Shown here in pieces: positions 7,902 to 14,489 of a stretch of 64,000 nucleotides of DNA. The notes below the pieces were generated by a model. The model worked only from the letters and a program-made list of their open reading frames with translations, made no database searches and was not told the origin of the DNA. The translations under genes were made by a program, and so were the position numbers. Source of the DNA: Chryseobacterium sp. ZHDP1 (lineage in GTDB: Bacteria > Bacteroidota > Bacteroidia > Flavobacteriales > Weeksellaceae); NCBI RefSeq assembly GCF_018603435.1, contig NZ_CP075682.1, forward strand, positions 4,650,001 through 4,714,000, read 5' to 3'. How positions within the stretch are numbered: position 1 is the stretch's first letter; the number at the start of each line of letters is the position of its first letter.

Positions 7902-8898
7902 AATTTTAATAATTACCCATACAGGAGATAATTTTTCCATAGAAAAAGTAACAGAATATATTGCTGAAAACCATTGTGAAGTCATCCGTTTCGACGTCGA
8001 TTTATACCCTTTGCAAAATAAATTATCTACTCGTTTTGAAGATGGAAAGTGGATCAGTATTTTAGAAACTCCTGAAAAAAAACATCGTTTGGACGATATT
8101 TCCGCAGTCTGGTACAGAAGAGCCTACAATATTGGATCTGGTCTGAAAGAAGAGCTGGATTCTAAATTTTACGGTGCAGCGATGGGAGAGATCAGAACGA
8201 CATTATTTGGGTTTTTAGAGTCTATTGATGTTTATGCATTAGGGAAACCAAGTGTTTACAGAAGAGTAGACAGCAAGGAAGAGCAATTGAAAATAGCTCA
8301 TAAAATTGGACTTAGAATTCCGGAATCCTGCCTTACAAACAATCCGGAAGAAGCCAGACAGTTCATTGTGAAACATAAAAATGTAGTTGCCAAAATGCAG
8401 ACTGGATTTGCTATTTATGAAGACGGTGTTGAAAGTGTGGTATTCACCAATGTGGTAAAGGAAGATAAACTGGAAGAACTGGATACGCTTTTATACTGTC
8501 CGATGCAGTTTCAGAAAAAAATTGAAAAGAAAAAAGAGCTCCGCATTACCATTGTAGGAAGAGAAGTGTACGCTTTTGAAATCGATTCCCAACAGTCGGA
8601 AGCCGCAAAAATAGACTGGAGAAAAGACGGGGTAAATCTCATTGATAAATGGATTCCTGCGGAACTTCCGACAGACATCGAAGCAAAATTGCTGGAACTT
8701 TTAGACGTTTACAATATCGATTACGGAGCTATTGATATGATCGTTTCGCCCGAAGACGAATATTATTTCATTGAGATCAACTGTGCCGGAGAATTCTTCT
8801 GGCTGGATAATCTTACCGAAGGAAACCTTATTTCTAAAAGTATTGCCGATATCTTATGCGATAAAGCTCCAAGAAGAAACAATATGGTTTTGATCTAA
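7894..8898 (+). CDS. ATP-grasp graspetide ligase, MvdD/MdnC/CdnC-like
   Basis: A 334-residue ATP-grasp ligase. Its features are ILIITHTGDNFSIEKV at the N-terminus, AVWYRRAYNIG, LKIAHKIGLRIPESCLTNNP, an SFAIY-type substrate-loop counterpart (GFAIYEDG), LRITIVGREVYAFEIDSQ and GAIDMIVSPEDEYYFIEIN-C-AGEFFWL. These match the ester-forming MvdD/MdnC group, to which the characterised chryseoviridin ligase CdnC belongs. It should make the Thr/Ser to Asp side-chain esters in the cores. Its ATG overlaps the end of the preceding ligase, indicating translational coupling. Confidence 0.92.
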   Translation: MNKILIITHTGDNFSIEKVTEYIAENHCEVIRFDVDLYPLQNKLSTRFEDGKWISILETPEKKHRLDDISAVWYRRAYNIGSGLKEELDSKFYGAAMGEIRTTLFGFLESIDVYALGKPSVYRRVDSKEEQLKIAHKIGLRIPESCLTNNPEEARQFIVKHKNVVAKMQTGFAIYEDGVESVVFTNVVKEDKLEELDTLLYCPMQFQKKIEKKKELRITIVGREVYAFEIDSQQSEAAKIDWRKDGVNLIDKWIPAELPTDIEAKLLELLDVYNIDYGAIDMIVSPEDEYYFIEINCAGEFFWLDNLTEGNLISKSIADILCDKAPRRNNMVLI

Positions 8899-8923
8899 AT
8901 TTTTCTAACACAAGATAATACAG

Positions 8924-8949
8924 AAAACGGGCGAAAGTCCGTTTTTTTT
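8924..8949 (+). terminator. Terminator of the graspetide operon
   Basis: AACGGGC (8926-8932), GAAA tetraloop, GTCCGTT (8937-8943), then a T run. All seven positions pair, one as G-T. Confidence 0.85.
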
Positions 8950-8955
8950 AATTTA

Positions 8956-9212
8956 TCCTCAGTTCGGGATAAGAAATAAATTTAAAAAAATTGATTTATC
9001 GCATTATATTAATTTATCGCAAAGAAAAACAAAAGATTTTTTACTTATTGAAAGTTTGTAAGGTAAGCAAAGACACTTCGTTTATTTAAAAAAGACAAAA
9101 ATGGTATTACTTTGATAAGTTTTACACCTTTGTATATCTAAAAAAATGAATTCCTGATAATTGAATCTCTTTGTTTTACCTTGCTTTTAAGAAGACTTAT
9201 CCCGAACTCAGG
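8956..9212 (+). mobile_element. MITE-like non-autonomous element with target duplication
   Basis: The ends are inverted copies: CAGTTCGGGATAAG near 8960-8973 and CTTATCCCGAACTCAGG at 9196-9212. TTAATTTA occurs directly outside both ends (8948-8955 and 9213-9220), consistent with an 8-bp target duplication. A second, imperfect inverted pair lies inside (GTAAGGTAAGCAAAG near 9058 and CTTTGTTTTACCTTGC near 9170). There is no open frame of transposase size. The ends remind me of IS982-family termini from related flavobacteria, but that is recollection, not a match I could run. Confidence 0.65.
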
Positions 9213-9371
9213 TTAATTTAATGATCATCTTATCTATTGCTCAAAACAGAAACATCAAAACTTTTGCTGTTTTTATCCATTTAAAAAACACAAAATCTCC
9301 CTTAAAAATCGCAAATTTGCATAACGTAGAATATTATCATAATTTAGTAAGCAATCAAGTAAAAAAAATTG

Positions 9372-10385
9372 ATGGTTTTTGTAACGGGAGCAACCGGAAT
9401 TTTAGGCAGAGTAATCGTTTTAGAACTTCTGAAAAAGGGAAAAAACGTTCGTGCAGCAAAAAGACCGACGAGCAATTTAAACGAAGTAAGGCATTCCTAT
9501 ACATTTTATACGGAAAATCCCGATGATTTTTTCAACCGAATTGAATGGATCGATGTAGATTTTGATGATATTCTCTCTCTTCAGGAAGCCCTAAAAGGAA
9601 TTGATGAGGTGTATCACTGCGCTGCTAAAGTGGGTTTCAATCCCAAAGACAGCAAAGAAATTTACCACACGAACATTAAAGGAACAGAAAATTTACTTTA
9701 TGCCTGTGAAGGTACTGAAGTGAAGAAGTTCCTTCATGTAAGTTCAATTGCTGTTCTCGATAATTTTAATGAAAAAGGTGAGCTGGATGAAGAATCCGAT
9801 TTTAACCCGAAAGAAGACCATTCTGCTTATGCAATCTCAAAACATATTTCTGAAATGGAAGTCTGGAGAGCTTCTGCTGAAGGGTTAAACGTCGTTATTG
9901 TAAATCCGGGAATGATTATCGGAAGCGGAAACTGGGGAAACAGCAGTGGCGATATTTTTCCCACTTTCGAAAAAAACAGTTTTACTTTTTCAGGAGGAAC
10001 AAGCTATGCGGACGTGAGAGATGTTGCCGCAATCTCTGTTGAACTGATGGAGAAAAATATTTTTGGAGAACGGTTCATCATCATTTCCGAGAACAGAAGA
10101 TATGCAGAATTAGGAAAGCAGATCCGAAAGAAACTGGGGCTGAAGGAAGCGAAACTCCTGTCACAATTTCAGCTGAATGTCGGAGTTTTGGCAAATGCAT
10201 TATTCGGATGGCTGATTCCGGCTTTAAGAATGGCGACAAGATCCAATGTAAAAGCAATTTCTGAGATGAATATTGTTTCCAACGAAAAAATAAAAAGCAG
10301 ATTGAATTATCAGTTCATTCCTCTTACGGAAAGTATTGATTTTCATTTAAATAATTACATCAACGATAAAAAGATAAAGCAATGA
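9372..10385 (+). CDS. NAD-dependent epimerase/dehydratase (extended SDR)
   Basis: About 337 residues. The N-terminal Rossmann motif is TGATGILGR (residues 4-12) and the catalytic Tyr-Lys pair is in YAISKHISE (near residue 155), giving the extended short-chain dehydrogenase/reductase family. The substrate cannot be deduced; relatives act on nucleotide sugars or as dihydroflavonol-reductase-like enzymes. A TTG immediately before the ATG is also in frame, but the ATG at 9372 is preferred. It ends in a 4-bp ATGA overlap with the acyl-CoA ligase, so the two are translationally coupled. Confidence 0.88.
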   Translation: MVFVTGATGILGRVIVLELLKKGKNVRAAKRPTSNLNEVRHSYTFYTENPDDFFNRIEWIDVDFDDILSLQEALKGIDEVYHCAAKVGFNPKDSKEIYHTNIKGTENLLYACEGTEVKKFLHVSSIAVLDNFNEKGELDEESDFNPKEDHSAYAISKHISEMEVWRASAEGLNVVIVNPGMIIGSGNWGNSSGDIFPTFEKNSFTFSGGTSYADVRDVAAISVELMEKNIFGERFIIISENRRYAELGKQIRKKLGLKEAKLLSQFQLNVGVLANALFGWLIPALRMATRSNVKAISEMNIVSNEKIKSRLNYQFIPLTESIDFHLNNYINDKKIKQ

Positions 10386-12151
10386 ATCTTGCAGAAGCAA
10401 TTATCTTAAAAAATACAGAAAAGCATCCCATAAAATCTGCCATCGGATTTAAAAAGAAAGATGCGGGCTGGAAAGAACTGAGCTGGAAAAAATTCGGCGA
10501 AATTGTGTATAAAACAGCCAATGCGCTTAAAAATGCAGGCATTCAGGAAAATGATAAAGTAGCCATTTATTCGGATAATTCATCAGAATGGATGATTTTT
10601 GATCTCGCAGTATTAGCAATCGGAGCCATTACGGTTCCGATCTATTCCACCAATAATGCAGAACAGGCAGAATACATCATCAACGATTCGGAAGCAAAGG
10701 CTATTTTGGTGGGAGATCAGGCTCAGTACGATACGTGTCTGGAAATTCTGAAAAAAGAAAGTACAAATCTGCAAACGATTATCATTTCTAAAAAAGCTGT
10801 CTGGATCAAAAAAGAATTCAGCAGTTTTTATCTTGAAGATTTTATTGCCAAAAGCGCTCCCAAATTAGAATTCTGCAAGAAAGAATATGGAGATATTGCC
10901 ACGCTTATCTACACTTCCGGAACAACAGGAACACCGAAAGGAGTCATTCTCACCCATGGAAATTTCATAAAAGCATTTGATGCCCATTTTGAATTTTTTA
11001 AGTTTAAAAACTTCGAAGAAGAACTTTCTCTGGCATTTTTACCTTTAACCCACGTTTTCGAAAGAAGCTGGAGCCTTTTGTGTCTTTACGGAGGCGCAAG
11101 AGTTTATTTCCTTGAAGATCCGAAGAATATCGCCAATGCTTTGGAAGAGGTAAAACCGACCATGATGTGTGCGGTGCCGAGATTTTTCCAGAAAGTCTAC
11201 GCCGGAGTTTTGGAAAAGGCAGAAGAAGGTTCTTCGCTGAAGAAAAAAATATTTAACTGGGCATTGGAAACCGGTTCGCAGACCGCAGAATTAAGAAGAA
11301 GAGAACAGCCGGTTCCATTTGGATTAAAAATAAAAGAAAATATTGCCGAATCTTTGGTTTTCAGTAAAATTAAAGAAAAAATGGGCGGAAGATTGTGGTT
11401 TCTGCCTTGTGGCGGAGCTTCATTATCTCCGGAAGTGACGAAGTTTTTTGAGTCGGTTGGAATTCATGTAACGGTTGGCTACGGTTTAACGGAAACTACG
11501 GCAACTTTAACCGCTTTTCCTTTGACGCATTTTGAACACGGAAGCTGCGGAAAACCTCTTCCGGGCGTGGAAATCCGAATCGGGGAGAACGACGAAATTC
11601 AGGCAAAAGGAAACGGAATCATGAAGGGATATTATAAAAAGCCTGAAGAAACGCAGAAAGTTTTTACCGATGACGGCTGGTTTAAAACCGGAGATGCCGG
11701 AACCATCGACAGCAAAGGAAATCTTACCATTACAGACCGATTGAAAGATCTCATGAAGACTTCCAACGGAAAATACATCGCGCCGCAGCAGATTGAAAAT
11801 ATCTTAACCAACAACAATTTCATTCAGCAGATTGTGCTGATTGCGGAAGGAAGACAGTTTGTTTCCGCTTTAGTGGTTCCGAACTTTGAATTTTTAAAAG
11901 AATATCTCAAAAAAAATAATATTCCTTTCACCAATTGGAAAGAAATTGTAAAAAACGAAAAGATACACGATTTTTACAAAGACAAAATTAAAGAACTGCA
12001 AAGCCATTTATCCGATTACGAAAAAGTGAAAAAATTCACATTGATGCCTTCGGAATTTGATATTAATACGGGAGAAATTACTCCGACACTAAAGGTAAAA
12101 AGAAATGTAGTGCTTAAAAAATATGCAGATCTTATTGAGAAAATGTATTAA
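10382..12151 (+). CDS. Long-chain fatty acid-CoA ligase (AMP-forming)
   Basis: A 589-residue adenylate-forming enzyme. The phosphate-binding P-loop is IYTSGTTGTPKGVILTH near residues 177-193, then VGYGLTETTATL (A5-type motif) near 361, and the hinge region GWFKTGDAGTIDSKGNLTITD near 434-454 with Asp and Arg/Lys of the C-terminal domain. It resembles FadD15/long-chain acyl-CoA synthetases of about 590 residues. It activates fatty acids to acyl-AMP and then acyl-CoA, and is cytosolic or membrane-associated. It is co-transcribed with the SDR gene. Confidence 0.92.
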   Translation: MNLAEAIILKNTEKHPIKSAIGFKKKDAGWKELSWKKFGEIVYKTANALKNAGIQENDKVAIYSDNSSEWMIFDLAVLAIGAITVPIYSTNNAEQAEYIINDSEAKAILVGDQAQYDTCLEILKKESTNLQTIIISKKAVWIKKEFSSFYLEDFIAKSAPKLEFCKKEYGDIATLIYTSGTTGTPKGVILTHGNFIKAFDAHFEFFKFKNFEEELSLAFLPLTHVFERSWSLLCLYGGARVYFLEDPKNIANALEEVKPTMMCAVPRFFQKVYAGVLEKAEEGSSLKKKIFNWALETGSQTAELRRREQPVPFGLKIKENIAESLVFSKIKEKMGGRLWFLPCGGASLSPEVTKFFESVGIHVTVGYGLTETTATLTAFPLTHFEHGSCGKPLPGVEIRIGENDEIQAKGNGIMKGYYKKPEETQKVFTDDGWFKTGDAGTIDSKGNLTITDRLKDLMKTSNGKYIAPQQIENILTNNNFIQQIVLIAEGRQFVSALVVPNFEFLKEYLKKNNIPFTNWKEIVKNEKIHDFYKDKIKELQSHLSDYEKVKKFTLMPSEFDINTGEITPTLKVKRNVVLKKYADLIEKMY

Positions 12152-12224
12152 ATTTTAAGGCTGAGCTTAAGATTAAGCAATAACGGTAAATCAGGCTGCA
12201 TTCCATCTTACAAGAATTAAAATT

Positions 12225-13280
12225 ATGACAACACAGGAGTTTTTAGGAAATAACGAATTTACAATACATAATCAGACAGTTTCGGAAAGCTGTCCTTCGA
12301 ATATTGCCTTAATCAAATACTGGGGGAAATACGACAATCAGATTCCCGCCAATCCCAGCATCAGTTTTACATTAAATCATTGCAGAACGAATACTTCGAT
12401 GGAGTTTTCTGCCAATGAACCTTTTTCTGTGCAGACTTTTCTTGCCGGAAATGAGGAAGTAAAATTTGCCGAAAAAATTGAAAAATATTTTCGAAATATT
12501 GAACAGTATCTTCCATGGATTTTACAGGGAAAATACATCATCAGAACCGAAAATACTTTTCCCCACAGCTCAGGAATTGCAAGCTCGGCTTCAGGTTTTG
12601 GAGTCATTGCCAAATGTCTGATGAATCTTGACGAAACGTTTTCAGGAAAAACATCAGATGAAGAATCGTTGAGAAAAGCTTCTTTTTTAGCAAGATTAGG
12701 AAGCGGAAGCGCGTGCCGAAGTCTTTACAACGGATTGGTTGTGTGGGGAGAATCTCAGGTAAAAGGAAGTTCAGATCTTTTTGCAGTACAATACCCAAAC
12801 GATGAAATTCATGAAATTTTTAAAGATTTTAATGACTGGGTTTTACTCATCCATGAAGGGCAGAAAAGCGTTTCTTCCACTGTCGGTCATGGTTTGATGA
12901 ATACCAATCCTTACGCAGACAGAAGATTTCAGGAAGCAAGGGAAAATTTCGGTCCCATGAAAGAAATGTTAGCCAGTGGAGACTTGCAGCGTTTTATTAA
13001 ACTGGTAGAACACGAAGCATTAACACTTCATGCCATGATGATGATGAGCGATCCTGCATTTATTCTGATGAAAACAGGAACTTTGGAAGTCATCAACAAA
13101 ATCTGGGATTTCAGAAAAGAAACCAGTTTGCCGCTGTTCTTCACGTTAGACGCAGGAGCCAACGTTCACCTTCTCTTCCCGAACGACGGCTCAGAAGGAA
13201 AAATAAAATCTTTCATCGAAGCCGAACTGTTACAGCATACGCAGAATAACGGAGTGGTGAAAGATGTGATGAAGTTTTAG
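12225..13280 (+). CDS. mvaD: Diphosphomevalonate decarboxylase
   Basis: A 351-residue GHMP-fold enzyme converting mevalonate 5-diphosphate to isopentenyl diphosphate. NIALIKYWGKYDNQIPANPSIS near residues 26-47 is the family signature, and the GHMP glycine/serine loop is HSSGIASSASGFG near residues 111-123. The catalytic Asp is in TLDAGANVH near the C-terminus. Its presence shows isoprenoids are made through the mevalonate route, usual in Flavobacteriia. It has its own terminator and is convergent with tyrA. Confidence 0.95.
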   Translation: MTTQEFLGNNEFTIHNQTVSESCPSNIALIKYWGKYDNQIPANPSISFTLNHCRTNTSMEFSANEPFSVQTFLAGNEEVKFAEKIEKYFRNIEQYLPWILQGKYIIRTENTFPHSSGIASSASGFGVIAKCLMNLDETFSGKTSDEESLRKASFLARLGSGSACRSLYNGLVVWGESQVKGSSDLFAVQYPNDEIHEIFKDFNDWVLLIHEGQKSVSSTVGHGLMNTNPYADRRFQEARENFGPMKEMLASGDLQRFIKLVEHEALTLHAMMMMSDPAFILMKTGTLEVINKIWDFRKETSLPLFFTLDAGANVHLLFPNDGSEGKIKSFIEAELLQHTQNNGVVKDVMKF

Positions 13281-13297
13281 AAGTAATTCAAAATATC

Positions 13298-13337
13298 AGG
13301 GTTAAAGACATATTTAAAATCTTTAACCCTATTTTTT
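13298..13337 (+). terminator. Terminator after mvaD
   Basis: AGGGTTAAAGA (13298-13308) pairs perfectly with TCTTTAACCCT (13320-13330), followed by ATTTTTT. It ends just before the tyrA stop codon on the other strand. Confidence 0.85.
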
Positions 13338-13339
13338 AT

Positions 13340-14185
13340 CTATTTATCTAAGATTCCTCTTATTTTATTCGCGTTGGAAATCAGTTCTTCCAGATATTCG
13401 AAATTCTCTTTTTCCAAAGCGGCTTTAAACTTTCTTAGCTGAGCAATATGCTCATTAAGAACATCCAGAACATTTTCTTTATTTTGTCTGAAAATCGGAA
13501 CCCACATTTCAGGATGAGACTTTGCCAGACGAACGGTGCTGGAAAAACCGGAACTTGCCAGTTGAAAAATAGTTTCTTCTTCTTTCTCTTTTTCTAAAAC
13601 CGTATTTGCCAAAGCGTAAGAGGTGATGTGGGAAATATGCGAAATGTAAGCGGTGTGAACATCATGATCTTCTGCATTCATATAAATCAGATGCATATCA
13701 AGACTTTCGACAATTTTTTCAACCAATTCTAAAGCATCTTTCGCAGATTCTTCTTTATCGCAGATAACCCCGGCTTTTCCGGAAAAACTTTCTGAAACTG
13801 CCGATTTCGGGCCGTTATTTTCCGTTCCCCACATCGGATGGAAAGCCACAAATCTCGATCTTTTCGGATGGTTTTTTACCGCATTTACAATTCCCGCTTT
13901 GGTAGATCCTGCATCCATTACCGTCTGATTTTCCGAAATCAGGTCTAAAACATTCGGCAGTAATTTTCTCGCGGCATCCACAGGAATGGCAAGAATCACC
14001 AGATCAGAGTTTTTAATTCCGTACTCCAGATCTACTTTTGCGTCGATTATTTTGAGTTCTAATGCTTCATTCAGATGCTCATTGCTGTTATCAATACCGT
14101 AGACGAAATCGGCAATTCCCTTTTGTTTTAATTTTAAAGCTATTGAGCCCCCGATTAATCCTACACCAATAATACTTATTTTCAT
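13340..14185 (-). CDS. tyrA: Prephenate dehydrogenase
   Basis: A 281-residue TyrA-type enzyme oxidising prephenate to 4-hydroxyphenylpyruvate for tyrosine synthesis. The NAD-binding motif is GVGLIGGSIALKL near residue 7. VAFHPMWGTENNGPKSA and the histidine-rich helix DHDVHTAYISHISHITSYAL carry the conserved prephenate-site residues. No ACT or chorismate mutase domain is attached, so allosteric feedback through an ACT domain is not expected. Regulation instead appears to act on transcription: a tyrosine-coding leader peptide and a terminator/antiterminator pair lie directly upstream at 14205-14319. Confidence 0.93.
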   Translation of the reverse strand: MKISIIGVGLIGGSIALKLKQKGIADFVYGIDNSNEHLNEALELKIIDAKVDLEYGIKNSDLVILAIPVDAARKLLPNVLDLISENQTVMDAGSTKAGIVNAVKNHPKRSRFVAFHPMWGTENNGPKSAVSESFSGKAGVICDKEESAKDALELVEKIVESLDMHLIYMNAEDHDVHTAYISHISHITSYALANTVLEKEKEEETIFQLASSGFSSTVRLAKSHPEMWVPIFRQNKENVLDVLNEHIAQLRKFKAALEKENFEYLEELISNANKIRGILDK

Positions 14186-14204
14186 CGTTTAAATTTTAAA
14201 ATAA

Positions 14205-14230
14205 AAAACCCCGCCCAAGGACGAGGTTTT
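14205..14230 (-). terminator. Attenuator terminator upstream of tyrA
   Basis: On the minus strand AAAACCTCGTC and GGCGGGGTTTT form an 11-bp stem (two G-T pairs) with loop CTTG, followed by TTTTTTATTTT, 19 nt before the tyrA ATG. A terminator between a promoter and its gene only makes sense as an attenuator. Confidence 0.8.
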
Positions 14231-14244
14231 GTTTTATCTATATG

Positions 14245-14256
14245 AAATCCTTATCC
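14245..14256 (-). promoter_or_regulatory. Antiterminator arm overlapping leader peptide stop
   Basis: The minus-strand segment GGATAAGGATTT pairs at 10 of 12 positions (one of them G-T) with the left arm of the terminator (AAAACCTCGTCC). It includes the TAA stop of the leader peptide, so a ribosome reaching the stop would cover it and let the terminator form. A ribosome stalled at the upstream Tyr codons would leave it free. Confidence 0.65.
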
Positions 14257-14307
14257 CAGATCTGAGTTAAAAATTCCGTAATAATATGTTCCGTTGTTTG
14301 TAATCAC
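14251..14307 (-). CDS. Tyrosine leader peptide of tyrA attenuator
   Basis: An 18-residue frame from GTG at 14307: MITNNGTYYYGIFNSDLG, then TAA. Three consecutive Tyr codons (TAT TAT TAC, 14286-14278) and a nearby Phe codon fit a regulatory leader for tyrosine biosynthesis. The GTG lies 4 nt after a TAnnTTTG box, the same leaderless geometry as pdxJ and dnaG in this window, which supports translation from this start. The peptide itself probably has no function beyond ribosome stalling when Tyr-tRNA is scarce. Established precedent: pheA/trp-type attenuators in other bacteria. The assignment here is inference. Confidence 0.75.
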   Translation of the reverse strand: MITNNGTYYYGIFNSDLG

Positions 14308-14311
14308 GAGA

Positions 14312-14319
14312 CAAAGGTA
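14312..14319 (-). promoter_or_regulatory. Promoter -7 box for the tyrA leader
   Basis: TACCTTTG on the minus strand (TAnnTTTG consensus), 4 nt before the leader peptide GTG. The -33 region shows only CTG at 14338-14336 with 16-bp spacing, a weak match. Confidence 0.55.
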
Positions 14320-14346
14320 AATAATTTTTTTTAATCAGGATTAAAA

Positions 14347-14480
14347 AGTGAATTGTGAATTTTGCTTCGCGAGTCAAATTTTTTACAGGTCAATTAACTT
14401 CGTTGCCAATTCGCTTTGCTGTCAATTTATTTCATTGTGAATTTAAGAATTAGCCATTGCTTGCGTAGCAAAATTCATTA
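14347..14480. repeat. Degenerate short tandem repeat in intergenic region
   Basis: Units of about 16 bp recur (CAATTAACTTCGTTGC, CAATTCGCTTTGCTGT, CAATTTATTTCATTGT), flanked by GTGAATTTTGCTTCGCGAGTC and TTGCTTGCGTAGCAAAATTC. A related stretch (GTGAATTTTGCGTTGCAAGTC) occurs at about 48540. It has no coding potential and lies between tyrA's leader and the antiporter stop. Confidence 0.55.
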
Positions 14481-14489
14481 TTCAAATCA

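Noticed and set aside
9221..9526. Open frame overlapping the start of the SDR gene
   Set aside because: It runs in another frame over the SDR coding start and has no motif; the SDR frame has Rossmann and YxxxK motifs.
14251..14272. Similarity of TTATCCCAGATCTGAGTTAA to the MITE ends
   Set aside because: It lies within the tyrA leader peptide, has no partner inverted end or target duplication, and the match is broken.
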